Program-made: the position numbers and the translations under genes
Shown here: one piece after another, positions 16,788-26,289 of the stretch
Layout of the letters: each line of letters starts with the position of its first letter
Position numbering within the stretch: position 1 is the first letter of the stretch
Notes under the pieces: generated by a model
The model's database searches: none
The model's input: the letters and a program-made list of their open reading frames with translations, nothing else
What the model was told of the DNA's origin: nothing
Source: Ruminococcus sp.
GTDB taxonomy: Bacteria; Bacillota; Clostridia; Oscillospirales; Ruminococcaceae
Assembly: GCA_029060305.1 (NCBI GenBank)
Contig: JAIDUG010000035.1
Location: 46,134 to 110,133, forward strand
Reading direction: 5' to 3'
DNA: 64,000 nucleotides

Positions 16788-17969
16788 ATGAACATTAACA
16801 ACGGCTTTTTCGAAGCTCTTAAGTCTCTCGGAGAGGAAAACAGCGTTGAAACAGAGCTTCTTATCGAAAAAGTGAAATCGGCAATGCTGAAAGCTGCCAG
16901 AAAGGCTTATCCGCACAGTGAAGAACGAATCAGGGTTGATATTGACCCGCTTACAAAGAAGTTTGCAATGTATATTGAGCAGGAAATCATCGATGATGAA
17001 CCGATTGACGAAAATGAAGTCAATATTGCAGTTGCAAGGACTATTGACCCTAATGCTTATATAGGCGGAAAGATTCTCAAGGAAATTGATATTTCAAAGC
17101 TCGGCAGAATGGCAGCACTTTCTGCAAAACAGTCCATAAAGGGCGACCTCAGGGAAATCAACCGTGAGCAGATTCTCAACCGCTTTGAATCAAAGGAACA
17201 TGAATGTATAACAGTTAAGGTTTCTCAGATTGACCCCGGAAGAGGTACTGTCACCGTTGACTATAACGGCACGGAATTATATCTTTTCAAAAATGAACAG
17301 ATACCCGGAGAAGTCCTTGAAATAGGAAAGCTGATAAAAGTATATGTCACCAGTATTATAGGAAAGACAAAGAAACCTATTATCAAAATCTCACGTTCAC
17401 ACAAGGATTTGGTAAAAAGACTTTTTGAACAGGAAGTACCGGAAATTTATGACGGCACTGTTGAGGTAAAGGGTATTTCACGTGAAGCAGGTTCAAGAAC
17501 GAAAATAGCAGTATGTTCAACTGACAAGAATGTTGATGCTGTAGGTGCTTGTATTGGTACAAAGCGTGCGAGGATAAATGCAGTTGTTGACGAACTCAAT
17601 CAGGAAAAAATTGATATTATTCTCTGGAGTGAAGAACCAGATAAGTATATTGCAAAAGCACTTGCACCGGCTGAGGTACTCAAGACAGTAATTACTTCTG
17701 AGGAAGAAAAGACCTGTACTGTTATTGTACCTAACAATCAGCTTTCACTTGCAATCGGAAATAAAGGTCAGAATGCAAAACTCGCCGCAAAACTCACAGG
17801 TTACAAGATTGACATAAAACCACAGTTTAACACGGAGACGGATTCGGAAGCTCCTGAAATGCGTCCCGATTTCAAGGTAGAAAAGAAGCCTGTTTCCGAA
17901 CAGAAAGTTACAGAAGAAGTTTCCGCAGAAGCTAAAAAAACGGAAAACAACGCTACTGTTGAGGAATGA
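16788..17969 (+). CDS. nusA: Transcription termination/antitermination protein NusA
   Basis: 393 residues. N-terminal RNA polymerase-binding domain (about 1-125), S1 domain (about 130-200), tandem KH domains (about 225-345; KH1 has CIGTKRARINAVVDELNQEKIDIILW and KH2 has LAIGNKGQNAKLAAKLTGYKIDIK). The last 45 residues are a Glu/Lys/Thr-rich tail. It lacks the acidic-repeat domains of proteobacterial NusA, as is normal for Firmicutes. SD TGGAGG. Binds elongating RNA polymerase and controls pausing, termination and antitermination. Confidence 0.97.
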   Translation: MNINNGFFEALKSLGEENSVETELLIEKVKSAMLKAARKAYPHSEERIRVDIDPLTKKFAMYIEQEIIDDEPIDENEVNIAVARTIDPNAYIGGKILKEIDISKLGRMAALSAKQSIKGDLREINREQILNRFESKEHECITVKVSQIDPGRGTVTVDYNGTELYLFKNEQIPGEVLEIGKLIKVYVTSIIGKTKKPIIKISRSHKDLVKRLFEQEVPEIYDGTVEVKGISREAGSRTKIAVCSTDKNVDAVGACIGTKRARINAVVDELNQEKIDIILWSEEPDKYIAKALAPAEVLKTVITSEEEKTCTVIVPNNQLSLAIGNKGQNAKLAAKLTGYKIDIKPQFNTETDSEAPEMRPDFKVEKKPVSEQKVTEEVSAEAKKTENNATVEE

Positions 17970-17972
17970 GTT

Positions 17973-18242
17973 ATGAAACCGAAAAAAATTCCTATGAGAA
18001 TGTGTCTCGGCTGTAATGAGATGAAACCAAAAAAAGAACTTATCCGTGTGGTGAAATCTCCGGACGGCGAAACAAGTCTTGATTTTACCGGAAAGAAATC
18101 CGGACGTGGTGCGTATATATGCAGAAGTACGGAATGTTTCGGAAAGGCACGAAAAGCAAGACGTTTTGAAAAGGCTTTTTCGTGCAGGATAGATGACAGT
18201 ATTTATGAGGTGATGGCAGATGAACTCCAGAAAAACAGCTAA
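17973..18242 (+). CDS. rnpM: RNase P modulator RnpM (YlxR)
   Basis: 89 residues of the YlxR family, recently shown in Bacillus to modulate RNase P. The conserved N-terminal MRMCLGCNEMKPKKELIRVV with two Cys, then GKKSGRGAYIC and the basic helix KARKARRFEKAF are visible. It begins 3 bp after nusA and overlaps the next gene by 23 bp, the standard position in this operon. Confidence 0.93.
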   Translation: MKPKKIPMRMCLGCNEMKPKKELIRVVKSPDGETSLDFTGKKSGRGAYICRSTECFGKARKARRFEKAFSCRIDDSIYEVMADELQKNS

Positions 18243-18522
18243 TCTGCTTACTATATGTATCAAGGCAGGAAAAACTGTAAAAGGATTTGACAGTGCGTGT
18301 GATGCTGTTAAAAACGGTACAGCTTATTGTATTCTTACTGCTTCTGATGCATCTGAAAAAACTGTCAAGGAAGCCGGTTTCATATGCAGAAAGTATTCCG
18401 TACCGCTTATAAAGACGGAGCTTTCAAAGGACGATATGGCACATCTGTGCGGTAAGGTTACAGCGATTATTGCGATATGCGACAAAGGATTTGCGGACGG
18501 TTTCGCTAAAATAAACACCTGA
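18220..18522 (+). CDS. ylxQ: Ribosomal L7Ae-family protein YlxQ
   Basis: 100 residues of the L7Ae/L30e/S12e/Gadd45 fold, probably RNA-binding. The N-terminus RKTANLLTICIKAGKTVKGFDSACDAVKNG and the segment ILTASDASEKTVKEA are typical of YlxQ. It starts within the end of rnpM (23-bp overlap), indicating translational coupling. K-turn binding is inferred from the family; the target RNA is not known. Confidence 0.9.
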   Translation: MNSRKTANLLTICIKAGKTVKGFDSACDAVKNGTAYCILTASDASEKTVKEAGFICRKYSVPLIKTELSKDDMAHLCGKVTAIIAICDKGFADGFAKINT

Positions 18523-18601
18523 AATTCGCATCATAATGTTATATAAACAATAGCCGTATATGATATATTTTACGGTATAATTAACTGGAGGTATTGAGCC
18601 T

Positions 18602-21157
18602 ATGATAAAAAAAATTAAAATCAGTGACGCTTCAAAGGATTTTAACGTTTCCGTACAGGAAATTGTTGATTTCTTTGCAACAAAGGACAACAAGAAAAGA
18701 AGTGCTTCAAGTACTCTGAATGAGGCAGAAATGAATCTTCTGCTTGAACACTACTCTAAAAAACATGAGGTAAAGAATTTTAACGATTACTACGGTTCAA
18801 AGAATGACGAAAAGTCCGTTAAGAGAAACGAATCAAGGCAGGAAAGGAAAAATTCCAGCAGAAAGAACGACAGAAATTCCAAATCTTCCGCACTGTCAAG
18901 GAACAACGACAGGAAATCCGACGAAAAGAAAAAGGAAGAGAAAAAACAGGAATTTAGGAAATCTGAAGAAAAAAAGCAGGAAGAAAAGAAACAGGAAACA
19001 AAGCAATCTGAAACAGTTGCAGAGAAAAAAACAGCAGAAATTGTTAAGCCCACAGAACAGCCAAAGCCGAAGACTAACAAAAAGAACGACAAAAACAAAC
19101 CTCAGGCTAAGGCTCAGGACAGAGGTGAACGTTCCAAATTCAATGCTTCATTCAGTTCAGAGACGGCACAGACTTCCACACAACGCCGTACAGTTGATAC
19201 AAGAGGAAGTTATGTTGACCTTGATAAGTACAATGAGCGTTATGAACAGATTGCACCTACAAACAAACACAAGAATGATAATTATTCTGCAAAGAAACAG
19301 AAAATCAGTCAGAAGTCCGCACAGCGTGTAAGACAGCAGTATTCAAAGAAAGAAACAGAAACAGAAAAACTCAAGAGACTTGAACTTGAAAGGGCAAGAA
19401 AACAACAGTTGAAAGTTTTGATTCCGGACAGCATAACCGTCAGTGAACTCGCAACACGTCTTAAAGTTACTGCTACGGAAGTTATCAAGAAACTTATGGG
19501 ACTTGGTATCATGGCTACTATCAATCAGGAAATTGATTTCGATACAGCTTCACTTGTTGCTGACGAACTCGGTGCAAAGGTTGAAAAGGAAGTTATCGTT
19601 ACAATTGAAGAACGTCTCATAGACGACAGTGACGACGATGACACAAACCTTGAGCCACGTTGTCCGGTTGTAGTAGTAATGGGACACGTTGACCACGGTA
19701 AAACTTCAATTCTCGATAAAATCAGACACGCCCATGTTGCCGCAGGTGAAGCAGGCGGTATTACACAACATATCGGTGCATATCAGGTTAAAGTAAACGG
19801 TCAGGACATAACATTCCTCGATACCCCCGGACACGAAGCGTTTACTTCTATGCGTGCAAGAGGTGCTAATATTACGGATATAGCGATACTCGTAGTAGCT
19901 GCCGATGACGGTATTATGCCACAGACCGTAGAATCAATCAATCACGCAAAGGCTGCTGGAGTATCACTTATAGTTGCTATAAACAAAATGGACAAAGAGG
20001 GAGCTAATCCCGACCGTATCAAAGAAGAACTCACAAAATATGATATAGTATGTGAGGAGTGGGGCGGTGACGTTATCTGCGTACCTGTTTCAGCAAAGAC
20101 CGGTGAGGGTATCGACGAACTTCTTGAAAACGTTCTTCTTGTTGCAGAAGTAAAGGAACTTAAAGCCAATCCGGAAAGACTTGCAAAAGGTACTGTAATT
20201 GAAGCACGTCTCGACAAGGGCAGAGGTCCTATTGCTACACTTCTCGTGCAGAATGGTACTCTCAGACAGGGTGATGTCCTTATTGCAGGAACAGCAGTCG
20301 GCAGAGTAAGGGTTATGACAAACCATAAGGGCAAAGCTGTTAAATCGGCAGGTCCGTCCGTACCTGTTGAAATCACAGGTCTTGCAGAAGTACCAAGTGC
20401 AGGCGATATTTTTAACGCTGTTGAGGACGAAAGACTTGCAAGGGAACTTGTTGAAAAGAGAAAGCACGAAGCTAAACAGGAACAGTTTAACGCTTACAGA
20501 AAAGTCACACTCGATAACCTTTTCAATCAGATAGCAGAGGGCGAAATAAAGGAACTTCCTATTATTGTAAAGGCTGACGTACAGGGTTCTGTTGAGGCGG
20601 TTAAACAATCACTTGAAAAACTTTCCAACGACGAAGTAAGAGTAAAAGTTATTCACGGAGCTGTAGGTGCGGTAAAAGAAAGCGACGTTATGCTTGCAAA
20701 CGCTTCAAACGCTATTATTGTTGGTTTCAACGTAAGACCTGACCCAGTGGCTCAGGAAAATGCAGTCCGTGACGGTGTTGATATACGTCTTTACAGGATT
20801 ATTTACGATGCTATCGAGGAAATAACTACTGCTATGAAGGGTATGCTTGCACCGAAATTCCGTGAAGTCGAGTTGGGACGTGTAGAAGTACGTCAGGTTT
20901 ACAAGATTTCAAATGTCGGAATGGTTGCAGGAAGTTACGTTCTCCACGGCAAGATTACAAGAGGTTGTCAGATAAGAGTTGTACGTGACGGAATTATTAT
21001 CGCTGATGACAAGATAGCAGGTCTTAAACGTTTCAAGGACGATGCAAAGGAAGTTGCAGAGGGTTACGAGTGCGGTATAAGTCTTGACAAATTCAGCGAC
21101 GTTAAAGAGGGCGATATATTCGAGGCATATATTGTTGAGGAATATCGTGAGGAATAA
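18602..21157 (+). CDS. infB: Translation initiation factor IF-2
   Basis: 851 residues. N-terminal IF2_N subdomain (about 1-55), then a roughly 200-residue Lys/Glu/Gln/Asn-rich disordered linker, a second IF2_N-like segment (about 280-330), and the GTPase core starting with the G1 loop GHVDHGKTS at about residue 361. [12 protein letters not shown] (G3) and NKMDKE (G4) are intact, followed by domains II, III and IV. It positions fMet-tRNA on the 30S subunit. SD GGAGG is 10 bp upstream. Confidence 0.97.
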   Translation: MIKKIKISDASKDFNVSVQEIVDFFATKDNKKRSASSTLNEAEMNLLLEHYSKKHEVKNFNDYYGSKNDEKSVKRNESRQERKNSSRKNDRNSKSSALSRNNDRKSDEKKKEEKKQEFRKSEEKKQEEKKQETKQSETVAEKKTAEIVKPTEQPKPKTNKKNDKNKPQAKAQDRGERSKFNASFSSETAQTSTQRRTVDTRGSYVDLDKYNERYEQIAPTNKHKNDNYSAKKQKISQKSAQRVRQQYSKKETETEKLKRLELERARKQQLKVLIPDSITVSELATRLKVTATEVIKKLMGLGIMATINQEIDFDTASLVADELGAKVEKEVIVTIEERLIDDSDDDDTNLEPRCPVVVVMGHVDHGKTSILDKIRHAHVAAGEAGGITQHIGAYQVKVNGQDITFLDTPGHEAFTSMRARGANITDIAILVVAADDGIMPQTVESINHAKAAGVSLIVAINKMDKEGANPDRIKEELTKYDIVCEEWGGDVICVPVSAKTGEGIDELLENVLLVAEVKELKANPERLAKGTVIEARLDKGRGPIATLLVQNGTLRQGDVLIAGTAVGRVRVMTNHKGKAVKSAGPSVPVEITGLAEVPSAGDIFNAVEDERLARELVEKRKHEAKQEQFNAYRKVTLDNLFNQIAEGEIKELPIIVKADVQGSVEAVKQSLEKLSNDEVRVKVIHGAVGAVKESDVMLANASNAIIVGFNVRPDPVAQENAVRDGVDIRLYRIIYDAIEEITTAMKGMLAPKFREVELGRVEVRQVYKISNVGMVAGSYVLHGKITRGCQIRVVRDGIIIADDKIAGLKRFKDDAKEVAEGYECGISLDKFSDVKEGDIFEAYIVEEYREE

Positions 21158-21171
21158 TATATAAGTTTCTG

Positions 21172-21215
21172 TTCAGAGCGTATCTGCCTTATTTTCAGGT
21201 TTGGTATGCTCTGAA
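21172..21215 (+). promoter_or_regulatory. Long stem-loop between infB and rbfA
   Basis: A 13-base arm (21172-21184, beginning TTCAGAGC) pairs with 21203-21215 (ending GCTCTGAA) with only two G-U pairs, around an 18-nt loop. It is followed by AAAATACTT, so it is not an intrinsic terminator. A second hairpin, CAGACT/AGTCTG (21263-21268 with 21279-21284), sits just before the rbfA ribosome-binding site. Likely mRNA processing or translation control in the 145-bp gap. Confidence 0.55.
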
Positions 21216-21302
21216 AAATACTTGAAAGGACGATATAACTGTCCGGAAACAGAAAGATGATACAGACTGTAAATTTAAAGTCTGATTGCAGAAAGGATTA
21301 CA

Positions 21303-21644
21303 ATGGCGAACTTTAAAAACAGCCGTATGGCAGAAGATATAAAAAGGGAAATGACAGCTATTCTCAGGGAACTCAAAGACCCGAGAATTGACAAAATGCT
21401 TACTATAGTAAGAGCAGATTTGTCGGGTGATATGTCCGTGTGTAAGATATATGTATCAAGTTTTGAGGGTATAGAAAAAACAAAAGAGTCTGTCAAGGGT
21501 CTTACGAGTGCGTGCGGATTTATAAGGCGTGAACTTTTTCACCGTCTGAAAATGCGTAAGTCACCGGAACTTACTTTCATTGCTGACAATTCCATTGAAA
21601 GAAGTGCCGAAATAAGCAGGAAGTTAAACGATTTGTTAAATTGA
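21303..21644 (+). CDS. rbfA: Ribosome-binding factor A
   Basis: 113 residues, full-length RbfA KH-type fold. N-terminal NSRMAEDIKREMTAILRELKDPRI, then MLTIVRADLSGDMSVCKIYVSSF and the C-terminal FIRRELFHRLKMRKSPELTFIADNSIERSAEI. Acts in 16S rRNA 5'-end maturation and cold adaptation. SD AAAGGA. It is the usual partner downstream of infB. Confidence 0.96.
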   Translation: MANFKNSRMAEDIKREMTAILRELKDPRIDKMLTIVRADLSGDMSVCKIYVSSFEGIEKTKESVKGLTSACGFIRRELFHRLKMRKSPELTFIADNSIERSAEISRKLNDLLN

Positions 21645-21672
21645 TAATTCAGAAAAAGAGGTGTATTTTTGT

Positions 21673-22620
21673 ATGTATATAGGATTCAGTGAAGCGGAAA
21701 CTTTCCTCCGTAACTGTCAGGACGCAGTTATAATTACACACCGCAATCCTGACGGTGATTGTACAGGAGCAGGTTTCGCAATGAAAGATATTCTCAGACA
21801 GTTGGGAATAAGAAGCAGAGTTGTATGTCATGACGTTTTCCCGAAAAGGTATGATTTTATTACAGAGGGAGAGACAGAGGAAGATTTTGAACCGCAGACA
21901 ATAATTGCTGTTGACATTGCAGACAATAAACTCATGGGAAAATATCAGGAAATTTACGGAGATAAGGTGCAGTTGTGTATAGACCACCATATTTCAAACA
22001 AGAATTACGCTGAAAAAACTTTACTCAGGGCAGATGCTTCCGCAGCCTGTGAGGTAATATATGACCTTGCAAAATTTATGGGTCTTAAACTCTCGAAACA
22101 TTGCGTAGAGTGTCTGTATACCGGAATTACAACGGATTCAGGCTGTTTCAAATACGCTTGTACTACTCCGCATACTCATGAAGTTGTTGCGGAAATGATG
22201 AGGGAATACAGCGATATAAATTTCACAAGAATCAACAGATATATGTTTGACGTGAAATCAGCAGGAAGAATAAGGCTTGAAAGCAGACTGAATGATATGA
22301 TTGAAACATATCTTGACGGAAAACTCTGTATTATTGCAGTAACAAAGGAACTTATAGAAGAATTAGGTATTACTGATGGTGAACTTGAAGGCTTTGCACC
22401 TCTTACAATACAGTATGAAAATGCTGAAGTGGGAATTTTTATACGTCAGCGTGCAGATGATTATAAATGTTCTTTCCGTTCAGCAGATGAAGTGAATGTT
22501 TCAAAGATATGCGAAACTCTTGGCGGAGGCGGTCACGCAAAGGCATCAGGCTGTAATCTTTCCGGAGACCTCGATGACATTAAAAAACAGCTTATTGAGG
22601 CTGTAAGTAAAGCATTATGA
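21673..22620 (+). CDS. nrnA: DHH-family phosphoesterase, nanoRNase/pAp phosphatase NrnA
   Basis: About 315 residues. DHH motifs in order: THRNPDGDCTGAG, AVDIAD, CIDHHISNKNY and, in the DHHA1 half, GGGGHAKASGCNL. In B. subtilis NrnA degrades 2-5-mers of RNA and dephosphorylates pAp. Start chosen at the ATG at 21673 because AGAGGTG lies 9 bp upstream; a GTG at 21661 is part of that SD. It overlaps truB by 4 bp (ATGA). Confidence 0.92.
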   Translation: MYIGFSEAETFLRNCQDAVIITHRNPDGDCTGAGFAMKDILRQLGIRSRVVCHDVFPKRYDFITEGETEEDFEPQTIIAVDIADNKLMGKYQEIYGDKVQLCIDHHISNKNYAEKTLLRADASAACEVIYDLAKFMGLKLSKHCVECLYTGITTDSGCFKYACTTPHTHEVVAEMMREYSDINFTRINRYMFDVKSAGRIRLESRLNDMIETYLDGKLCIIAVTKELIEELGITDGELEGFAPLTIQYENAEVGIFIRQRADDYKCSFRSADEVNVSKICETLGGGGHAKASGCNLSGDLDDIKKQLIEAVSKAL

Positions 22621-23510
22621 TGAACGGTATGATAGGCATAAACAAGCCAAAGGGTTTTACTTCATTTGACGTTATCGCTAAATTACGAGGCATACTTAAA
22701 ATAAAGCGTCTCGGTCACAGCGGTACTCTAGACCCTATGGCAACGGGTGTACTGCCTGTTTTTGTTGGTAATGCAACAAAAGCCTGCGATATGGTTAAGG
22801 GCTTTAAAATCTATGTGGCAGAATTTAAATTCGGACAGACTACAGATACACAGGATATTACGGGAAAAGTTTTAACAGAATCCGACAAGGCTGTAACCTT
22901 GAAAGACCTGAAAGAAGTTATTCCGGAATTTACAGGGAAAATAATGCAGTTACCGCCTATGTATTCCGCAGTACAGGTAAACGGAAAACGTCTGTATGAC
23001 CTCGCAAGGCAAGGAATTGAAGTTGAGAGAAAACCAAGAGAAATTGAAGTTGAAAAAATTGACTTGTTGCAGTATGACGAAAAGTCACGTACAGGAAAAG
23101 TGGAAATAACATGCGGAAAAGGCACATATATCCGTACTATTATAAACGATATAGGCGAAAAACTCGGTTGTGGCGGAGTTATGACGGCACTTGAAAGAAC
23201 GGTTGACGGCGGTTTTTTTATTGCTGACTGTTACACCCTTGAACAGATACAACAGGCAAAAGACGAAAACCGTCTTGAAAGTCTGATAATCCCTATAGAA
23301 TATGCTTTTAAAAATCTTGACAGAATCCGTCTCAATGAGGTACAGACGAGAATGTATAAAAACGGTGTTAAACTCGATTTGGCAAGAATCAATAACATAA
23401 AAACAGATGTCAGGGATTATGCGGTTTATGGATATGATAACAATTTTATCGGTACATCAATTGCAGAACACGAAAACGGTATATTACGTATCGGAAAAAA
23501 TCTTGTGTGA
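22617..23510 (+). CDS. truB: tRNA pseudouridine-55 synthase
   Basis: 297 residues. Makes pseudouridine 55 in the T loop of tRNAs. Catalytic Asp in HSGTLDPMATGVLPV (near residue 39); other motifs: GINKPKGFTSFDV at the N-terminus, TQDITGKV, QLPPMYSAVQVNGKRLYDLARQG and ITCGKGTYIRTIINDIGEKLG. Starts with a 4-bp overlap of nrnA. Confidence 0.96.
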   Translation: MMNGMIGINKPKGFTSFDVIAKLRGILKIKRLGHSGTLDPMATGVLPVFVGNATKACDMVKGFKIYVAEFKFGQTTDTQDITGKVLTESDKAVTLKDLKEVIPEFTGKIMQLPPMYSAVQVNGKRLYDLARQGIEVERKPREIEVEKIDLLQYDEKSRTGKVEITCGKGTYIRTIINDIGEKLGCGGVMTALERTVDGGFFIADCYTLEQIQQAKDENRLESLIIPIEYAFKNLDRIRLNEVQTRMYKNGVKLDLARINNIKTDVRDYAVYGYDNNFIGTSIAEHENGILRIGKNLV

Positions 23511-23519
23511 GGTGATACA

Positions 23520-24404
23520 ATGGAAACAAAAAAACGTGCTGTTGCACTGGGACTTTTTGACGGCGTACATCTCGGTCACCGTGCCGTGCTTGACCTCGCA
23601 CTTGTACAAAAAGAAAACGGTCTGCAACCTGCTGTATTCACTTTCAATCCGACAGCAGTACTCCATAAAACAAGCGGTAAGGACGGTTATATATATAGTC
23701 ATATCAATAAATATGATATACTTGAAAATTTCGGTTTTTTAGGGAATATATATTCAGCGGATTTTGAAGAACTTTGCGGAATGTCGGGTGAAGAATTTGC
23801 GGAAAATGTTCTTGCAAAAAAATTAAATGCCGGAATAGTCTGTTGTGGAAACGATTTCAGATTCGGGAAAAATTCTTCGTGTGGAGTTGAGGATTTAAGG
23901 AATTTCGGTAAGAAGTACGGTTTTGAGGTGCAGACCGCTGAACCTGTAAAAATCAATAATATAACTGTATCTTCCGGTGAAATCCGCCGTTGTCTTGTAA
24001 ACGGTGAAATCGAAAAGGCAAATACTCTTTTAGGTGAACCATACAACATTTATACTACTGTAGTACACGGAAACGAAATCGGAAGAACGATAAATTTTCC
24101 GACGATTAACCAGAATTATTCAAAAGGACAGCTTGTCCTGAAATACGGTGTATACTTTACAACAACATATATAAACAATAAAAAATACAGGTCAATAACA
24201 AATATCGGAGTAAAGCCTACTATTGCCGGAAAGCGTACACCTCTTGCGGAAACTCATATACTTGATTTTTCAGGTAACTTGTATGGAAAGAATATTGAAG
24301 TTGAGTTTAATAAATTTATCCGTCCTGAAATGAAGTTTTCATCCGTTGAAGAACTCAGGGAACAGATTTCAAGAGATATAGCGGAAGTGCGTTCTTTTAT
24401 GTGA
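23520..24404 (+). CDS. ribF: Bifunctional riboflavin kinase/FAD synthetase
   Basis: 294 residues. N-terminal FAD synthetase nucleotidyltransferase domain (GLFDGVHLGHRAVL, then GNDFRFG, SSGEIRRCLVNGEIEKANTLLGEPY). C-terminal flavokinase domain from about residue 180 (GRTINFPTINQN, KYGVYFTTTY, NIGVKPTI, HILDFSGNLYGKNIEVEF). Converts riboflavin to FMN and FAD. SD GAGGTG overlaps the end of truB. Last gene of the rimP operon. No FMN riboswitch is seen upstream. Confidence 0.95.
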   Translation: METKKRAVALGLFDGVHLGHRAVLDLALVQKENGLQPAVFTFNPTAVLHKTSGKDGYIYSHINKYDILENFGFLGNIYSADFEELCGMSGEEFAENVLAKKLNAGIVCCGNDFRFGKNSSCGVEDLRNFGKKYGFEVQTAEPVKINNITVSSGEIRRCLVNGEIEKANTLLGEPYNIYTTVVHGNEIGRTINFPTINQNYSKGQLVLKYGVYFTTTYINNKKYRSITNIGVKPTIAGKRTPLAETHILDFSGNLYGKNIEVEFNKFIRPEMKFSSVEELREQISRDIAEVRSFM

Positions 24405-24500
24405 TATTCGCACTATTTTCACGGTACTATCACATAGAAAGACTACAATTATATTGTCTGAAAAAATAACTCAGAAAAACTGTTTCAGGGAGGAAAATAA

Positions 24501-25559
24501 ATGATTGAGGTTAAAAATCTCAGCAAGAAATACGGCGACAAACAAGCCGTGAAAAACATAAGTTTTAAAGTAGAACAGGGCGAAATTCTCGGCTTTTTAG
24601 GACCTAACGGTGCAGGAAAGTCAACGACTATGAATATGCTGACTGGTTATATTTCGTCAACGTCCGGCCAGATTCTTGTCAACGGTGTGGACATCTTTGA
24701 AGACCCTAAAAAAGCTAAGTCATTTATAGGGTATCTGCCGGAAATTCCGCCACTTTATATAGATATGACTATTGACGCATATCTAAATTTCGTATATGAC
24801 CTTAAAAAGTGCAAGCTACCACGCAAGGCACATTTAAAGGACGTATGCGACCTTTGCAAAATTACAGACGTAAGAAACCGTATAATCAAGAATCTTTCAA
24901 AAGGTTACAGGCAGAGAGTGGGACTTGCTCAGGCACTTATAAATAATCCGCCTGTACTCATTCTTGACGAGCCTACAGTAGGTCTTGACCCGAATCAGAT
25001 TATTGAAATCAGAACCCTTATAAAAAAACTCGGCAAACGTCATACGGTCATATTGTCGTCGCATATACTTCCGGAAATACAGGCGGTATGTGACAGAATA
25101 ATTATTATCAATAAAGGGCAGGTTGCCGCAGACGGTACAGCAGACGAAATCGCAAAACAGCTTACAAACGAACACAAAATGACTTTGAGAATCGAAGGCA
25201 CTACAAAGACGGTTGCAGACAAGGAAGAAATCGTAAACGCTATCAGGTCGCTGAAAGGCATAAAATACGTCCGTGCAGATATGGAACGTGAAAGAGGTAT
25301 CTATGATTATGACGTTGAGGCAGACGAAACAACCGATATACGCCGTTCACTGAATGACCTCTGCCGTAGAAAAGGTTGGAATATACTGATGTTGCAGTTG
25401 TCAGACCTTACACTTGAGGACATATTCCTCAAAATTACTATGGGTGAAAATGACATAAAACTTGAAAACACCGAAAGACCACGTATTAATATAAAGTTAG
25501 ATGACGATTCTGCAAATGACAATGAAGATGTTGAAGAAGATAACGGAGGTAATGACTGA
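24501..25559 (+). CDS. ABC transporter ATP-binding protein (GldA-like)
   Basis: 352 residues. Walker A GPNGAGKST (about 39-47), signature LSKGYRQRVGLAQAL, Walker B VLILDEPTVGLDPNQ and switch His in SSHILPE. The C-terminal 100 residues form the extra domain seen in CcmA/GldA-type ATPases and end in a very acidic tail. With the permease (1-bp overlap) and the GldG-like and DUF4340 genes downstream, it makes a complete Gld-type exporter operon. Substrate unknown. SD GGGAGG. Confidence 0.93.
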   Translation: MIEVKNLSKKYGDKQAVKNISFKVEQGEILGFLGPNGAGKSTTMNMLTGYISSTSGQILVNGVDIFEDPKKAKSFIGYLPEIPPLYIDMTIDAYLNFVYDLKKCKLPRKAHLKDVCDLCKITDVRNRIIKNLSKGYRQRVGLAQALINNPPVLILDEPTVGLDPNQIIEIRTLIKKLGKRHTVILSSHILPEIQAVCDRIIIINKGQVAADGTADEIAKQLTNEHKMTLRIEGTTKTVADKEEIVNAIRSLKGIKYVRADMERERGIYDYDVEADETTDIRRSLNDLCRRKGWNILMLQLSDLTLEDIFLKITMGENDIKLENTERPRINIKLDDDSANDNEDVEEDNGGND

Positions 25560-26263
25560 TGGGTGCAATTTACAGACGTGAAATGAATGCTTTTTTCATA
25601 TCGGGAGTAGCTTATGTGTTTCTTTTTGTATTCTATCTGCTTTCCGGATATTTTTTCTATGCCGGAGTAATCGGTTCAGGAAGAACGGATACTTCACCGA
25701 TATTCAGCAATATGTTTATTATAATACTTTTCCTTATACCTATACTTACAATGAGACTTCTCAGCGAGGAAAAGAAAAACAAAACAGACCAAGGATTATT
25801 GACTGCTCCGGTAGGTCTTTGGGATATAGTTTTAGGTAAATATTTTGCCGCACTTACTCTTTTTGTGATTGCTGAAAGCGTTATATTTATCTATGCGGGA
25901 ATCCTTGCATATCTGGGAGACGTTGTATGGACTACTCTTTTAGGTAACTATTTTGCTATGCTGTTTTTAGGTTCAGCGTTCATAGCAGTAGGACTTTTTA
26001 TATCTTCACTTACCGAAAATCAGATGGCTTCTGCCGTTGCAAGTATGCTTGCACTTTTCGTACTTTATCTTTTTGATTCATTTGCGGTTAACATTTCAAA
26101 CGAATATGTCAGCAAGGCTATAACATCACTTTCTTTCTATTCAAGGTACGTCGAGTTTACACAAGGAATATTCAGTCTTCCGAGTGTAGTATTTTTCCTT
26201 AGTACAGCATTTCTTTTCAATTTCTTTACTGTCAGAGTGCTTGACAAGAGACGCTGGGGTTGA
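25559..26263 (+). CDS. ABC transporter permease (ABC-2, GldF-like)
   Basis: 234 residues with six predicted membrane helices. N-terminal YRREMNAFFISGVAYVFLFVFYLLSGYFF, conserved MRLLSEEKKNKTDQGLLTAPVGLWDIVLGKYFAAL, and C-terminal hydrophobic block ending FNFFTVRVLDKRRWG. This is the ABC-2 permease half of the GldA/GldF pair. Start overlaps the ATPase stop by one base. Confidence 0.9.
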   Translation: MGAIYRREMNAFFISGVAYVFLFVFYLLSGYFFYAGVIGSGRTDTSPIFSNMFIIILFLIPILTMRLLSEEKKNKTDQGLLTAPVGLWDIVLGKYFAALTLFVIAESVIFIYAGILAYLGDVVWTTLLGNYFAMLFLGSAFIAVGLFISSLTENQMASAVASMLALFVLYLFDSFAVNISNEYVSKAITSLSFYSRYVEFTQGIFSLPSVVFFLSTAFLFNFFTVRVLDKRRWG

Positions 26264-26289
26264 TTTACGGAAAGGAAGGGATTTTTCAG

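Noticed and set aside
18804..19331. Plus-strand basic open frame inside infB
   Set aside because: Frame-shifted reading of the Lys/Glu-rich linker of IF-2; no independent start signal.
23511..23519. FMN riboswitch for ribF
   Set aside because: ribF starts 9 bp after truB; there is no room for one and none is seen at the operon start.
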